A stretch of 46,967 nucleotides of DNA from Pseudomonas sp. (GTDB lineage Bacteria; Pseudomonadota; Gammaproteobacteria; Pseudomonadales; Pseudomonadaceae), in assembly GCF_030696055.1 (NCBI RefSeq), contig NZ_JAUYNP010000063.1, positions 1 through 46,967 on the forward strand. Reading direction: 5' to 3'. Of the stretch, positions 27,720 through 37,861 are shown piece by piece. Each line of letters opens with the position of its first letter. Positions within the stretch are counted from its first letter, which is position 1. The notes below the pieces were generated by a model. It did no database searches and had not been told where the DNA came from. It worked only from the letters and a program-made list of their open reading frames with translations. Both the position numbers and the translations under genes were made by a program.

Positions 27720-29147
27720 ATGCCTCATATTTTGATCGTCGAAGACGAAACCATTATCCGCTCTGCCTTGCGTCGCCTGCTCGAACGCAACCAGTACCAG
27801 GTCAGCGAGGCCGGCTCGGTACAGGAAGCCCAGGAACGCTTCAGCATTCCCAGCTTCGACCTGATCGTCAGCGACCTGCGCCTGCCGGGCGCTCCCGGCA
27901 CCGAGCTGATCAAGCTGGCCCAGGGCGCCCCGGTGCTGATCATGACCAGCTACGCCAGCCTGCGTTCGGCGGTCGACTCGATGAAGATGGGCGCGGTGGA
28001 CTACATCGCCAAACCCTTCGACCATGACGAGATGCTGCAGACCGTGGCGCGCATCCTGCGCGATCACCAGCAGGCAAAAAACGCCCCCAGCGAACGCCCG
28101 GCCAGCGGCCGCAACGCCGCGGAAAAGGTCGTCGACAACAGCAACGGCGAGATCGGCATCATCGGCTCCTGCGCGGCCATGCAGGAGATGTACAGCAAGA
28201 TCCGCAAGGTCGCGCCGACCGACTCCAACGTACTGATCCAGGGCGAGTCCGGCACCGGTAAGGAGCTGGTGGCCCGCGCCCTGCACAACCTCTCGCGGCG
28301 CGCCAAGGCCCCGCTAATTTCGGTGAACTGCGCCGCCATCCCGGAAAGCCTGATCGAGTCGGAGCTGTTCGGCCATGAGAAAGGTGCCTTTACCGGTGCC
28401 AGCGCCGGCCGCGCCGGCCTGGTCGAAGCCGCCGACGGTGGCACGCTGTTTCTCGATGAAATCGGCGAGTTGCCACTGGAAGCCCAGGCGCGCCTGCTGC
28501 GCGTGCTACAGGAAGGCGAGATTCGCCGGGTCGGCTCGGTGCAGTCACAGAAGGTCGATGTGCGCCTGATCGCCGCGACCCACCGCGACCTCAAGAGCCT
28601 GGCGAAAGTCGGCCAGTTCCGCGAAGACCTGTATTACCGCCTGCACGTGATCGCCCTCAAGCTGCCCGCCCTGCGCGAGCGCGGCGCCGACGTGATAGAG
28701 ATCGCCCGCGCCTTTCTTATCCGCCAATGCAACCGCCAGGGCCGCAATGACCTGAGCTTCGCCGCGGATGCCGAGCAGGCGATCCGCCACTACCCCTGGC
28801 CGGGTAACGTGCGCGAACTGGAAAACGCCATAGAGCGCGCGGTGATTCTCTGCGAAGGCAACAGCATCTCGGCCGAACTGCTGGGCATAGATATCGAACT
28901 GGACGACCTGGAAGACGACTTCACCGGCCTGGCCGTCCAAGACGGCGGTTTGGGGCACGAGCCCAGCGAACCGACCGAGGACCTGTCCCTGGAAGACTAC
29001 TTCCAGCACTTCGTCCTCGAGCATCAGGACCATATGACCGAAACCGAACTGGCGCGCAAACTCGGCATCAGCCGCAAATGCCTGTGGGAACGCCGCCAGC
29101 GCCTGGGCATCCCGCGGCGCAAATCCTCGGGCGCCACCGCAGGTTAA
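27720..29147 (+). CDS. cbrB: Sigma-54-dependent response regulator CbrB
   Basis: 475 residues, NtrC family. Receiver domain 1-120 with phospho-acceptor Asp52 (IVSDLRLPG); AAA+ domain about 145-380 with Walker A GESGTGKE and the sigma-54 contact loop GAFTGA at about 222-227; C-terminal Fis-type helix-turn-helix [21 protein letters not shown]. It activates sigma-54 promoters, chiefly that of crcZ directly downstream. It starts 78 nt after cbrA. Two hairpins and a T-rich terminator follow before crcZ. The pairing with cbrA and position before crcZ make the identity certain. Confidence 0.97.
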   Translation: MPHILIVEDETIIRSALRRLLERNQYQVSEAGSVQEAQERFSIPSFDLIVSDLRLPGAPGTELIKLAQGAPVLIMTSYASLRSAVDSMKMGAVDYIAKPFDHDEMLQTVARILRDHQQAKNAPSERPASGRNAAEKVVDNSNGEIGIIGSCAAMQEMYSKIRKVAPTDSNVLIQGESGTGKELVARALHNLSRRAKAPLISVNCAAIPESLIESELFGHEKGAFTGASAGRAGLVEAADGGTLFLDEIGELPLEAQARLLRVLQEGEIRRVGSVQSQKVDVRLIAATHRDLKSLAKVGQFREDLYYRLHVIALKLPALRERGADVIEIARAFLIRQCNRQGRNDLSFAADAEQAIRHYPWPGNVRELENAIERAVILCEGNSISAELLGIDIELDDLEDDFTGLAVQDGGLGHEPSEPTEDLSLEDYFQHFVLEHQDHMTETELARKLGISRKCLWERRQRLGIPRRKSSGATAG

Positions 29148-29186
29148 GGCGGAAGTCGCATAGCGACACCATCCTTATGTCCTTCT

Positions 29187-29218
29187 CCCTCCGGGAGGCG
29201 GCTCCCGCTCCCGGAGGG
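29187..29218 (+). other. Strong hairpin after cbrB
   Basis: CCCTCCGGGAG and CTCCCGGAGGG form a perfect 11-bp stem with a 10-nt loop, 40 nt after the cbrB stop. There is no T-run, so it is more likely a 3'-end protecting stem or binding element than a terminator on its own. Confidence 0.6.
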
Positions 29219-29330
29219 ATTGCCGCATTCGCCACATCCATGTGGGTCAAGGTGGCGCGCAGCGCCGGATGAGGGAGACGGGCATGCCCTGCGGCGGTGA
29301 CAAATGCCAGGGCGCAAGGTTCCCTCCGCC

Positions 29331-29356
29331 TGTTACCCATCCAACACTTAGTAACA
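29331..29356. promoter_or_regulatory. Candidate CbrB binding sites upstream of crcZ
   Basis: TGTTAC (29331-29336) and GTAACA (29351-29356) form an inverted pair 14 bp apart; a further GGTAAC is at 29372. They lie about 100-150 bp upstream of the crcZ start, the normal distance for an activator of sigma-54 polymerase. CbrB is known to use several subsites at crcZ; assignment here is from position and motif. Confidence 0.55.
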
Positions 29357-29359
29357 AAT

Positions 29360-29394
29360 GCCGGGTCTTATGGTAACGAGAACCCGGCTTTTTT
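29360..29394 (+). terminator. Intrinsic terminator of cbrB
   Basis: GCCGGGT (29360-29366) and ACCCGGC (29382-29388) form a 7-bp stem followed by six T. It ends the cbrAB transcript before the crcZ promoter. Its loop contains a GTAAC that may double as part of the activator site. Confidence 0.8.
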
Positions 29395-29453
29395 ATGCCA
29401 CCCCGCCACCCCACAAAACACACAAGCCCTTGTATTTAAAGGGTTTGCAAAAA

Positions 29454-29470
29454 CTGGCACGGCTTCTGCT
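29454..29470 (+). promoter_or_regulatory. Sigma-54 promoter of crcZ
   Basis: CTGGCACGGCTTCTGCT matches the -24/-12 consensus YTGGCACGRNNNTTGCW at all fixed positions but one. The predicted start is G29480 or T29481. Activation needs an enhancer-binding protein, here CbrB encoded just upstream. Confidence 0.85.
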
Positions 29471-29479
29471 TTATTGCTG

Positions 29480-29850
29480 GTACAACAACAATAACAAGCA
29501 CGATCCAAAGCTAATAAAAATAAGACGTACCGACTCCAGCACAATAAAAACAACAACGCGGAGGCGCAGCTAACTGATTCTTTTGGAAAGGAATTGCCTT
29601 TGGGGTTCGCCCCAAAACCGGGCCGAGAACAACAAAACTGCCTCAAGGCAGAGCCCGCACTGGTTGGGTCACTGTGTGATCATGGCAGCGTCAGCATCCA
29701 AAGCAATCCGTTTGCTATTAACTCCCAGCTTGGGAGGTTTTCCAAAGGTCTTTGACTGGATGGAACGGGTAAATCAACAAAAACAACTAGCCCGTCATAA
29801 TAATAAAAATAAAGCACGCACCAATTTGGGGGGGAGCTTCGGCTCCCCCA
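29480..29850 (+). ncRNA. crcZ: Small RNA CrcZ, Hfq/Crc sponge
   Basis: Lies between cbrB and pcnB as in all pseudomonads known to me. The RNA has a series of A-rich CA motifs that bind Hfq with Crc: near 29482 (ACAACAACAATAACAA), 29514-29522 (AATAAAAATAAG), 29541-29556 (AATAAAAACAACAAC), 29627-29637 (GAACAACAAAAC), 29774-29788 (ATCAACAAAAACAAC) and 29797-29815 (ATAATAATAAAAATAAAG). When good carbon sources run out, CrcZ rises and titrates Hfq/Crc away from target mRNAs. The 3' end is uncertain: the stem GGGGGAGC-ttcg-GCTCCCCC (29830-29849) has no T-run. About 370 nt to that point, slightly shorter than the roughly 400 nt known. Small ORFs across this region are disregarded. Confidence 0.92.
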
Positions 29851-29995
29851 GTAGCTTCCGCGCTGCGACTCTCCCCGCGTTTCCTGCCGCATTCCCCGAC
29901 TCTCCTACACCCCATCCCGACTCGATGCTAGAATCCGCGCCATTCCTGCGGCCGGCATATACTCTGGCCAGTCATTTCGTCAAACAGTGCCTCCC

Positions 29996-31390
29996 ATGCT
30001 GAAAAAGCTGTTCAAGTCCTTCCGTTCCCCCCTGCGTCGTGGCAAACACTCGCACAGCACTCCCGAAGTGCTGAGCAGCAGCCAGCATCCGATCGAGCGC
30101 CGGGAAATCAGCCGTTACGCCACCAGCGTGGTCGAACGTCTGCAACATGCCGGCTACCAGGCCTACCTGGTCGGCGGTTGCGTGCGCGACCTGCTGCTGG
30201 ATCTCGACCCCAAGGATTTCGACGTCGCCACCAGCGCCACGCCTGAACAGGTTCGCGCCGAGTTCCGCAATGCGCGGGTGATTGGCCGCCGTTTCAAGCT
30301 GGTGCATGTGCACTTCGGCCGCGAAATCATCGAGGTGGCAACCTTCCGCGCCAACCATCCGCAAGGCGATGAGGAAGAAAACAGCAACCTGGCCTCGCGC
30401 AACGAAAGCGGGCGCATCCTGCGCGACAACGTCTACGGCAGCCTGGAAGACGATGCCCAGCGCCGCGACTTCACCATCAATGCGCTGTATTACGACCCGG
30501 GCACCGAACGCATTCTCGATTACGCCAACGGCGTACATGATATTCGCAACCATCTGATCCGCCTGATCGGCGATCCGACCCAGCGTTACCAGGAAGACCC
30601 GGTGCGCATGCTGCGCGCCGTGCGCTTTGCCGCCAAGCTGGACTTCGACATCGAGAAACACAGCGCCGCGCCCATCTACAAACTGGCGCCGATGCTGCGG
30701 GAAATCCCCTCGGCACGCCTGTTCGAGGAAGTGCTCAAGCTGTTCCTCGCCGGTTACGCGCTCTACACCTACGAACTGCTGGTGGATTACGGTCTGTTTG
30801 GCGAGCTGTTCCCGGCCAGCGCCGAAGCCCTGAAGCACAACCCCGACTACACCGACCAATTGATCCGCAATGCCCTGGGCAGTACCGACCTGCGCATCCA
30901 GCAAGGCAAGACGGTGACGCCGGCCTTCTTGTTCGCCGCCCTGCTCTGGCCGGCGCTGCCGGCGCGGGTGCTCAAGCTGCAGGATCGCGGCATGCCGCCG
31001 ATACCGGCCATGCAGGAAGCCGCCCACGAGCTGATCAGCGAGCAATGCCTGCGCATCGCCGTGCCCAAGCGCTTCACCCTGCCAATCCGCGAGATCTGGG
31101 ACATGCAGGAGCGCCTGCCACGCCGTAGCGGCAAGCGCGCCGACACGCTGCTGGAGAACCCGCGCTTCCGCGCCGGCTACGACTTCCTCCTGCTGCGCGA
31201 AAGCGCGGGCGAGCAGACTGGTGGCCTGGGCGACTGGTGGACTGTCTACCAAGACGCCAGCGACAGCGACAGACGCGGCATGATCCGCGACCTCAGCAGC
31301 AAGGACGACGCCCCCGGCGCGCCGCGCAAGCGCAAGCGCAGCAGTAGCAAGCGTAAACGCAACCCCGCCGGCGATGCCGCCAGCGAATAA
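29996..31390 (+). CDS. pcnB: Poly(A) polymerase I
   Basis: 464 residues from ATG 29996 (MLKKLFKSFRSPLRRGKH); a GTG three codons earlier is possible and neither has a strong ribosome binding site. Adds 3' poly(A) tails that mark RNA for decay. Nucleotidyltransferase core: LVGGCVRDLLLDLDPKDFDVAT with the catalytic aspartates, then the RRDFTINALYYDP motif and QRYQEDPVRMLRAVRFAAKL of the RNA-binding neck. The C-terminus (about 430-464) is very basic (KRKRSSSKRKRN), usual for the family. Its stop overlaps the folK start (TAATG). Confidence 0.95.
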   Translation: MLKKLFKSFRSPLRRGKHSHSTPEVLSSSQHPIERREISRYATSVVERLQHAGYQAYLVGGCVRDLLLDLDPKDFDVATSATPEQVRAEFRNARVIGRRFKLVHVHFGREIIEVATFRANHPQGDEEENSNLASRNESGRILRDNVYGSLEDDAQRRDFTINALYYDPGTERILDYANGVHDIRNHLIRLIGDPTQRYQEDPVRMLRAVRFAAKLDFDIEKHSAAPIYKLAPMLREIPSARLFEEVLKLFLAGYALYTYELLVDYGLFGELFPASAEALKHNPDYTDQLIRNALGSTDLRIQQGKTVTPAFLFAALLWPALPARVLKLQDRGMPPIPAMQEAAHELISEQCLRIAVPKRFTLPIREIWDMQERLPRRSGKRADTLLENPRFRAGYDFLLLRESAGEQTGGLGDWWTVYQDASDSDRRGMIRDLSSKDDAPGAPRKRKRSSSKRKRNPAGDAASE

Positions 31391-31899
31391 TGGAACGCGT
31401 CTATATCGGCCTGGGCAGCAACCTCGCCAGCCCACTCGAGCAACTGCACAGCGCCCTGGCGGCGCTGGCGGCCATGCCGCAATCCAGCCTGTGCGCCCAC
31501 TCGTCCTTCTACGCCAGTGATCCGCTCGGCCCGGCGGATCAGCCGCGCTACGTCAATGCCGTGGCGGCGCTGGACACCGAACTCAGCCCACTGTGCCTGC
31601 TCGACGCCCTGCAAAACATCGAACTGGAGCAGGGGCGCACGCGCAAGGCCGAACGCTGGGGCCCGCGCACCCTGGATCTGGATATCCTGCTGTTCGGCGA
31701 ACGCCAATTGAATGAGCCGCGCCTGTGCGTGCCGCACTACCATATGCACGCCCGCGCCTTCGTCCTCTACCCGCTGGCGGAAATCGCCCCCGAGCTGAGC
31801 CTGCCGGACGGCCGCGCCCTCGGCGAGCTGCTCGCCGCCTGCCCCTTCGAAGGCCTGGAGCGGCTCACCACATCTGAAACCGTCACGAGCGAAGGTTAG
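31390..31899 (+). CDS. folK: 6-hydroxymethyl-7,8-dihydropterin pyrophosphokinase
   Basis: 169 residues. Transfers pyrophosphate from ATP to hydroxymethyldihydropterin in folate synthesis. YIGLGSNLASP begins the protein and GPRTLDLDILLFG carries the two metal-binding aspartates. PHYHMHARAFVLYPLAEIAP is the substrate-loop region. One-base overlap with pcnB indicates coupling. The last nine or so codons (SETVTSEG and stop) lie in the left end of repeat copy B (31875-32110), so the C-terminal tail is probably repeat-derived; the catalytic core is unaffected. Confidence 0.95.
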   Translation: MERVYIGLGSNLASPLEQLHSALAALAAMPQSSLCAHSSFYASDPLGPADQPRYVNAVAALDTELSPLCLLDALQNIELEQGRTRKAERWGPRTLDLDILLFGERQLNEPRLCVPHYHMHARAFVLYPLAEIAPELSLPDGRALGELLAACPFEGLERLTTSETVTSEG

Positions 31900-32110
31900 G
31901 CAAGGCGCAACGCAGCGAAGCGGAGTAACAGCCGCAGGCTGGCCCGAAGGGCGAGCACGGCGAGTCAAAGCAGGCGAAAAAGCGGAGTGTACGTCTGTAC
32001 ATGAGCATTTGACTCGCTTCGCCCTCCCCTTCGGGGCCGCGCTAAAGCGCGTTCAGCTTATCGCTGTGAGCCTGCTTTTAACGCCGCATAACCGAGCGCA
32101 GTAGGTTTCA
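31875..32110. repeat. Dispersed repeat, copy B
   Basis: 236 bp, similar in length to copy A. Left end TGAAACCGTCACGAGCG, right end the reverse complement of TGAAACCTACTGCGCTCG. Inside: GAAAAAGCGGAGTGTACG with the stem GTAC-gtct-GTAC, then CGCGCTAAAGCGCG, both counterparts of copy A features. It fills most of the 378-bp gap between folK and panB and begins inside the folK coding end. Confidence 0.7.
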
Positions 32111-32149
32111 TTGGCGGTAACGCCAGTAACAGGCCGGTAACACCTGCAA

Positions 32150-32181
32150 TTGACTTCGAGCCCCCCCATCAGGACTATAGG
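32150..32181 (+). promoter_or_regulatory. Probable panB promoter
   Basis: TTGACT at 32150-32155 and ACTATA at 32174-32179, spacer 18 bp, lie about 100 nt upstream of panB and after the repeat. Nothing else is seen between here and the panB start apart from a GCGAGGACAG ribosome binding region. Confidence 0.45.
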
Positions 32182-32277
32182 CGTCCCATTGCTCCGCACC
32201 GGTGCAAATCGAGGCCAATGCAGGCCAACCTGAAGCAGCACAACTGCCGACTGAATGCCTGAGCGAGGACAGTTTTC

Positions 32278-33078
32278 ATGCCAGATGTAACCCTGACCAC
32301 CCTGCAAAGCCTCAAGCAGAGCGGCGAGAAGATCGCCATGCTGACCTGCTATGACGCCACCTTCGCCCAGGCCGCCTGCCAGGCCGGTGTCGATGTGCTG
32401 TTGGTTGGCGATTCCCTCGGCATGGTCTTGCAGGGCCATGACAGCACCCTGCCTGTGAGTACCGCCGAGATGGCCTACCACACCGCCTGCGTCAAACGCG
32501 GCAACCAAGGCGCGCTGATCCTGGTCGACCTGCCCTTTATGGCCTATGCCACCAGCGAACAAGCCCTGAACAACAGCGCCGCCCTGATGCAGGCCGGTGC
32601 CCATATGGTCAAGCTGGAAGGCGCGGCCTGGCTGGCCGAGCCGATTCGCCTGCTGGCCGAGCGCGGCGTGCCGGTGTGCGCCCACCTGGGCCTGACCCCA
32701 CAGGCGGTGAACCTGCTTGGCGGTTACAAGGTGCAGGGCCGCCAGGAAGCCCAGGCGCGGCAGATGCGCGCCGACGCCATGGCCCTGGAGCAGGCCGGCG
32801 CGGCCATGCTGTTGCTCGAATGCGTACCCAGCGAACTGGCCGCGGAGATCAGCCAGGCGGTACGCATCCCGGTGATCGGCATAGGTGCCGGTAGCGCCAC
32901 CGACGGCCAGGTGCTGGTGCTGCACGATATGCTCGGCCTGTCCCTAAGCGGCCGCACGCCGAAGTTCGTGAAGAACTTTATGGCCGGCCAGAGCAGCATC
33001 CAGAACGCGCTCAGTGCCTATGTCAAAGCGGTCAAGGATCAGAGCTTCCCAGCAGCCGAACACGGGTTTTCTGCATGA
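32278..33078 (+). CDS. panB: 3-methyl-2-oxobutanoate hydroxymethyltransferase
   Basis: 266 residues, usual length. First step of pantothenate synthesis: adds a hydroxymethyl group from methylene-tetrahydrofolate to the valine precursor ketoisovalerate to give ketopantoate. [12 protein letters not shown] begins the TIM barrel; [18 protein letters not shown] carries metal-binding Asp residues, and [11 protein letters not shown] has the catalytic glutamate. [15 protein letters not shown] is the C-terminal signature. Its stop overlaps the panC start (ATGA). It draws on the ilv pathway product at the other end of this window. Confidence 0.97.
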   Translation: MPDVTLTTLQSLKQSGEKIAMLTCYDATFAQAACQAGVDVLLVGDSLGMVLQGHDSTLPVSTAEMAYHTACVKRGNQGALILVDLPFMAYATSEQALNNSAALMQAGAHMVKLEGAAWLAEPIRLLAERGVPVCAHLGLTPQAVNLLGGYKVQGRQEAQARQMRADAMALEQAGAAMLLLECVPSELAAEISQAVRIPVIGIGAGSATDGQVLVLHDMLGLSLSGRTPKFVKNFMAGQSSIQNALSAYVKAVKDQSFPAAEHGFSA

Positions 33079-33935
33079 ATACAGTTAAAAGCGTGCGCGA
33101 GTTGCGCGCCGCCGTCGCCCAGGCCCGCGCCGAAGGCAAACAGATAGCGTTCGTGCCGACCATGGGCAACCTGCACGCCGGCCACGCCGCGCTGGTGGAG
33201 AAAGCCGCCCAGCGCGCCGACTTCGTGGTCGCCAGCATCTTCGTCAACCCGCTGCAGTTCGGCCCCAGCGAAGACCTCGACAAGTATCCGCGGACCCTGA
33301 TTGCCGACCAGGAAAAGCTGGTCGAAGCCGGCTGCCACCTGCTGTTCACCCCGGATGTCGAGGAGATGTACCCCCACGGCATGGACGGCCAGACCCGGGT
33401 CAGCGTGCCCGGGGTTTCCGAAGGCCTGTGCGGCGCCAGCCGTCCCGGGCATTTCGAGGGCGTCGCCACGGTGGTGAGCAAGCTGTTCAATATGGTCCAG
33501 CCGGACCTGGCGATCTTCGGCCAGAAGGACTTCCAGCAGCTGGCGGTGATCCGCACCCTGGTACGCGACCTGAATATGCCGATCCAGATCATCGGCGAGC
33601 CGACCGTGCGCGCCGAGGATGGCCTGGCGCTGTCCTCGCGCAATGGCTACCTCGACACCGAGCAGCGCGCCAGCGCGCCCGTGCTGTATCGCAGCCTGCA
33701 GCAGCTGGCCGCAGTCATCCAGGCCGGAGAACGCGATTACCCCAAGCTGATCGCCGCGGCCCAGCAGCAACAGCGCGAAGCCGGCTTTAAACCCGACTAT
33801 CTGGAGATCCGCGAGTCGAACAGCCTGCGCCCGGCCACTGCCGAGGACCGCCAACTGGTCATTCTGGTCGCGGCTTTTATCGGCAGCACCCGGCTGATCG
33901 ACAATCTGGCCTTCGACCTGGACACCGCGTCTTAG
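33075..33935 (+). CDS. panC: Pantothenate synthetase
   Basis: 286 residues. ATP-dependent ligation of pantoate and beta-alanine. [19 protein letters not shown] holds the HIGH-like nucleotide-binding motif, [13 protein letters not shown] the pantoate pocket, [23 protein letters not shown] and [10 protein letters not shown] the later conserved blocks (KMSKS-like segment). Overlaps panB by 4 nt. In P. aeruginosa panD follows panC; here the next gene is pgi after a terminator, so the beta-alanine source must be encoded elsewhere. Confidence 0.97.
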   Translation: MNTVKSVRELRAAVAQARAEGKQIAFVPTMGNLHAGHAALVEKAAQRADFVVASIFVNPLQFGPSEDLDKYPRTLIADQEKLVEAGCHLLFTPDVEEMYPHGMDGQTRVSVPGVSEGLCGASRPGHFEGVATVVSKLFNMVQPDLAIFGQKDFQQLAVIRTLVRDLNMPIQIIGEPTVRAEDGLALSSRNGYLDTEQRASAPVLYRSLQQLAAVIQAGERDYPKLIAAAQQQQREAGFKPDYLEIRESNSLRPATAEDRQLVILVAAFIGSTRLIDNLAFDLDTAS

Positions 33936-34002
33936 CCAGCCGAGGCTATAGGCCCAGCCCTGTGCGGCTTGCCTAGCACCCGCCGCAGGCAGTTACACTC
34001 AA

Positions 34003-34026
34003 GGCCCGGACTGTTCCGGGCCTTTT
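34003..34026 (+). terminator. Intrinsic terminator after panBC
   Basis: GGCCCGGA-ctgt-TCCGGGCC (34003-34022) is a perfect 8-bp stem followed by TTTT. It ends the panBC transcript 70 nt after panC and lies 39 nt before pgi. Confidence 0.8.
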
Positions 34027-34064
34027 ACCTTCTCACCGTACCCCCGGACAAGGAACACGCTGCA

Positions 34065-35729
34065 ATGGCCTATTACCAGCAACCGCACGCTGTCACTCAG
34101 CTTCCCGCCTGGCAGGCGCTGCGCCAGCACCGCGAGCAGATGAATGACTTCCGCATGCGCGAGGCCTTTGCCGCTGACCCGCAGCGTTTCAACCGTTTCT
34201 CCCTGAGCAACAGCGGCCTGCTGCTGGATTACTCGAAAAACCTGATCAGCGATAAGACCCTGGAGCTGCTGGTGCAACTGGCCGAGCAGGCCAAGCTGGA
34301 TGAGTCGATTCAGGCCCAGCTGCGCGGCGAGCAGGTCAACGCCTCGGAAGGCCGCGCCGCCTTGCACAACGCCCTGCGCAGCCCCATCGGCCGCACCTTG
34401 AAACTGGATGGGGTGGACCTGATCCCCCAGGTGCACCGCGTACTCAATCAGATGACCGAGCTGGTCAGCCGTATCCACAGCGGCCTGTGGCGCGGCTACA
34501 GCGACAAGCCGATCACCGAGGTGGTGAATATCGGTATCGGCGGCTCCTTCCTCGGCCCGCAACTGGTCTCCGAGGCCCTGCGCCCCTTTACCCAGCGCGG
34601 CGTGCGTTGCCATTACCTGGCCAATATCGACGGCAGCGAGTTCCGCGAGCTGACCGCCCGGCTGAACCCTGAGACCACCCTGTTTATCGTCTCCTCGAAG
34701 TCCTTCGGCACCCTGGAAACCCTGAAAAACGCCCTGGCCGCCCGTGACTGGTACCTGGCCCTGGGCGGCCCGGAAGCCGAGCTGCACAAGCACTTTATCG
34801 CGGTGACCAGCAACCCGAGCGCCGCCATCGAGTTCGGCATCAAGGCGGAAAACATCTTCCCCATGTGGGACTGGGTCGGCGGCCGTTATTCGCTGTGGTC
34901 GGCCATCGGCCTGCCGATCGCCCTGGCCATCGGCATTTCCAACTTCAAGGAACTGCTGGCTGGCGCCTATGCCATGGACCAGCACTTCACCCAGGCGCCG
35001 CTGGCCGAGAATATGCCGGTGCTGATGGCCCTGCTGGGCATCTGGTATGGCAACTTCTGGGGCGCCAAGAGCCAGGCGATCCTGCCCTACGACCATTACC
35101 TGCGTAACTTCACCAAGCACTTGCAGCAGCTGGACATGGAGTCCAACGGCAAGTCGGTGCGCCAGGATGGCAGCGCGGTGGACTTCAGCACCGGGCCGGT
35201 GATCTGGGGCGGCGTCGGCTGCAACGGCCAGCACGCCTACCACCAGCTGTTGCACCAGGGCACCCAACTGATCCCAGCCGACTTTATCGTGCCGGTGAAC
35301 AGCTTCAGCCCGCTGGCCGACCACCACCAATGGCTGTTCGCCAACTGCCTGTCGCAAGCCCAGGCGCTGATGCACGGCAAGACCCGCGCCGAGGCCGAGG
35401 CCGAACTGCGCGCCAAGGGCCTGGATGAGGCCGAAGTGCAGCGCCTGGCGCCGCACAAGGAAATCCCCGGCAACCGGCCGAGCAATATCCTCGTGCTGAC
35501 CCGCGTGGCGCCCTATAACCTGGGCGCCCTGGTGGCCCTGTACGAGCACAAGGTGTTCGTGCAGAGCGCCATCTGGGGCATCAACGCCTTCGATCAGTGG
35601 GGCGTGGAGCTGGGCAAGGAACTGGGCCTGGGCGTCTATCAGCGCTTGACCGGCCAGCTCGACACGCCTGCCGGCGATGCCTCGACCGAGGGCCTGATTC
35701 AGCATTTCCGCGAGCGCCATCGCGGGTAA
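34065..35729 (+). CDS. pgi: Glucose-6-phosphate isomerase
   Basis: 554 residues from ATG 34065, preceded by AAGGAA; a longer frame would extend across the terminator. Interconverts glucose-6-phosphate and fructose-6-phosphate; in pseudomonads it works mainly in the gluconeogenic direction and in the Entner-Doudoroff cycle. Signatures: [44 protein letters not shown] (PGI signature 1) and [14 protein letters not shown] (signature 2 with the C-terminal lysine). Length usual. Followed by a GTAGGGTGGG-type repeat. Confidence 0.97.
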   Translation: MAYYQQPHAVTQLPAWQALRQHREQMNDFRMREAFAADPQRFNRFSLSNSGLLLDYSKNLISDKTLELLVQLAEQAKLDESIQAQLRGEQVNASEGRAALHNALRSPIGRTLKLDGVDLIPQVHRVLNQMTELVSRIHSGLWRGYSDKPITEVVNIGIGGSFLGPQLVSEALRPFTQRGVRCHYLANIDGSEFRELTARLNPETTLFIVSSKSFGTLETLKNALAARDWYLALGGPEAELHKHFIAVTSNPSAAIEFGIKAENIFPMWDWVGGRYSLWSAIGLPIALAIGISNFKELLAGAYAMDQHFTQAPLAENMPVLMALLGIWYGNFWGAKSQAILPYDHYLRNFTKHLQQLDMESNGKSVRQDGSAVDFSTGPVIWGGVGCNGQHAYHQLLHQGTQLIPADFIVPVNSFSPLADHHQWLFANCLSQAQALMHGKTRAEAEAELRAKGLDEAEVQRLAPHKEIPGNRPSNILVLTRVAPYNLGALVALYEHKVFVQSAIWGINAFDQWGVELGKELGLGVYQRLTGQLDTPAGDASTEGLIQHFRERHRG

Positions 35730-35735
35730 GCCGTC

Positions 35736-35806
35736 GTAGGGTGGGTTACGCGGCGCATGTCTACCGTTGTTGCCCTGCAAATCCAGCTCGGCGCCACCCA
35801 CCCTAC
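35736..35806. repeat. GTAGGGTGGG inverted repeat element
   Basis: 71 bp flanked by GTAGGGTGGGTT on the left and the reverse complement of GTAGGGTGGGTGG on the right, a short palindromic element of a kind often found between genes in pseudomonads. A relative lies at 37862-37935. It may act as terminator or mRNA stabiliser after pgi. Confidence 0.65.
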
Positions 35807-35892
35807 AAAAGCTTACGACCCCTACTGCTCCTTGAGCGGCATAGCCCCTTGAACCGAGCACCCGCTTGAGTGCACCCTTGGCGGCATCGCGG

Positions 35893-35908
35893 AACACAAC
35901 AACAAGGA
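35893..35908 (+). promoter_or_regulatory. Possible Hfq/Crc (CA) motif at the acs ribosome binding site
   Basis: AACACAACAACAAGGA runs into the AAGGA ribosome binding site 7 nt before ATG 35915. The A-rich triplet pattern matches the CA motif through which Hfq with Crc blocks translation of catabolic mRNAs. Assignment is from the motif alone. Confidence 0.5.
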
Positions 35909-35914
35909 CCCGTC

Positions 35915-37852
35915 ATGTTCGAGATTACCCGCCACCCAGTCGCCGCTGCCGTGCGCCAGCGCGCCCACCTGAACGCCGACGATTACCAACGCCTGTATCG
36001 ACAGTCCGTCGAGCAACCGGAAATCTTCTGGGCCGAGCAGGCGAAGAGCTTTCTCGACTGGTCCAAGCCCTGGACCAGCGTCCAGCAAGGCGATCTGCTC
36101 AGCGGCCAGGGCTCCTGGTTCACCGGCGGGCAACTGAACGTCAGCTACAACTGCATCGACCGCCACCTGGCCCAACGCGGCGAGCAGATCGCCCTGATCT
36201 GGGAAGGCGACAACCCCAGCGAATCCGCCCATATCACCTACAACAAGCTGCACAGCCACGTCAGCCGCCTGGCCAACGTGCTGAAGAGCCGCGGGGTGAA
36301 GAAAGGCGACCGGGTGTGCATCTATATGCCGATGATCCCGGAAGCCGCCTACGCCATGCTCGCCTGCACGCGCATCGGCGCGGTGCATTCGGTGGTGTTC
36401 GGCGGTTTCTCCCCGGACGCCCTGCGCGACCGCATTCTGGATGCCGACTGCCGCACCGTGATCACCGCCGATGAAGGGGTGCGCGGCGGCAAGTACGTGG
36501 CGCTGAAAAACAACGTCGACCAGGCCCTGCAGAGCTGCCCGGCGGTGAGCACAGTGGTGGTGGTCGAGCGCACCCAGGGCGAGATCCACTGGACCCCCGG
36601 CCGCGATATCTGGTACCACCAGGCCCTGAGCGAAGTTTCCAGCGATTGCCCACCGGAGCCGATGGACGCCGAGGACCCGCTGTTTATCCTCTACACCTCA
36701 GGCTCAACCGGCAAGCCCAAGGGCGTGCTGCATAGCACCGGCGGCTATCTGCTGATGGCGGCCATGACCCACAAATACGTGTTCGACTACCACGAAGGCG
36801 ATATCTACTGGTGCACCGCCGACGTCGGCTGGGTCACCGGGCACAGCTATATCGTCTACGGCCCCCTGGCCAACGGCGCCACCAGCCTGATCTTCGAGGG
36901 CGTGCCGAACTACCCGGACGCCTCGCGCTTCTGGCAGGTGATCGACAAGCACCGGGTGAATATCTTCTACACCGCGCCGACCGCATTGCGCGCGCTGATG
37001 CGCGAAGGTGATGGCCCGGTGCAGCAAACCTCGCGCGCCAGCCTGCGCCTGCTCGGCACAGTGGGCGAGCCGATCAACCCCGAGGCCTGGGAGTGGTACT
37101 ACAACGTGGTCGGCGAAAAGCGCTGCCCGATAGTCGACACCTGGTGGCAAACCGAGACCGGCAGCATCATGATCACCCCGCTGCCCGGCGCCACCGACCT
37201 CAAGCCCGGCTCGGCGACCGTCCCCTTCTTCGGCGTGCAGCCGGTGCTGCTGGATGAGCAGGGCAAGGAAATAGAGGGCGCGGGCGCCGGTGTGCTGGCG
37301 ATCAAGGACAGCTGGCCGAGCCAGATCCGCAGCGTCTACGGCGACCACCCGCGGATGATCGACACCTACCTCAAGCCCTACCCCGGCTACTACGTCACCG
37401 GCGACGGCGCGCGCCGCGACGAGGACGGCTACTACTGGATCACCGGGCGGGTGGACGACGTGATCAACGTCTCCGGCCACCGCATCGGCACCGCCGAGGT
37501 GGAAAGCGCCCTGGTGCTGCACGACTCGGTGGCCGAAGCGGCGGTGGTTGGTTACCCCCACGACATCAAGGGTCAGGGCATCTACGCCTTCGTCACCCCG
37601 ATGAACGGCGTGGAGATCAGCGACCAGCTGAAGAAAGATCTGCTGGCCCTGGTCGGCAAGGAGATCGGCGGTTTTGCCCGCCCGGAGTTGCTGCAGTGGG
37701 CACCGGGCCTGCCCAAGACCCGTTCGGGCAAGATCATGCGGCGCATCCTGCGCAAGATCGCCTGCAACGAGCTGGACAACCTCGGCGATATCTCCACCCT
37801 GGCCGACCCCAGCGTGGTGGATAGCCTGATCGAGCAGCGCTTGAACCGCTGA
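35915..37852 (+). CDS. acs: Acetyl-CoA synthetase
   Basis: 645 residues from ATG 35915 ([13 protein letters not shown]), the length of AMP-forming acetyl-CoA synthetases. Activates acetate through acetyl-AMP. [20 protein letters not shown] is the AMP-binding P-loop, [10 protein letters not shown] and [11 protein letters not shown] the adenine/acyl pocket, and [12 protein letters not shown] carries the catalytic lysine that is a known acetylation site. Needed for growth on acetate, ethanol and during fatty acid breakdown. An A-rich CA motif at its ribosome binding site suggests catabolite control by Hfq/Crc. Pseudomonads often have two paralogues; position after pgi matches the one called acsB in P. 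aeruginosa. Confidence 0.96.
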   Translation: MFEITRHPVAAAVRQRAHLNADDYQRLYRQSVEQPEIFWAEQAKSFLDWSKPWTSVQQGDLLSGQGSWFTGGQLNVSYNCIDRHLAQRGEQIALIWEGDNPSESAHITYNKLHSHVSRLANVLKSRGVKKGDRVCIYMPMIPEAAYAMLACTRIGAVHSVVFGGFSPDALRDRILDADCRTVITADEGVRGGKYVALKNNVDQALQSCPAVSTVVVVERTQGEIHWTPGRDIWYHQALSEVSSDCPPEPMDAEDPLFILYTSGSTGKPKGVLHSTGGYLLMAAMTHKYVFDYHEGDIYWCTADVGWVTGHSYIVYGPLANGATSLIFEGVPNYPDASRFWQVIDKHRVNIFYTAPTALRALMREGDGPVQQTSRASLRLLGTVGEPINPEAWEWYYNVVGEKRCPIVDTWWQTETGSIMITPLPGATDLKPGSATVPFFGVQPVLLDEQGKEIEGAGAGVLAIKDSWPSQIRSVYGDHPRMIDTYLKPYPGYYVTGDGARRDEDGYYWITGRVDDVINVSGHRIGTAEVESALVLHDSVAEAAVVGYPHDIKGQGIYAFVTPMNGVEISDQLKKDLLALVGKEIGGFARPELLQWAPGLPKTRSGKIMRRILRKIACNELDNLGDISTLADPSVVDSLIEQRLNR

Positions 37853-37861
37853 AAGCCAGGC

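Noticed and set aside
29358-30002. Several short ORFs across 29.3-30.0 kb
   Set aside because: They overlap the crcZ RNA, its promoter and the cbrB terminator; no ribosome binding sites or homology.
33999-35897. Minus-strand ORF of 632 codons opposite pgi
   Set aside because: Antisense shadow of pgi with no domain that I recognise; runs into intergenic repeats at its start.
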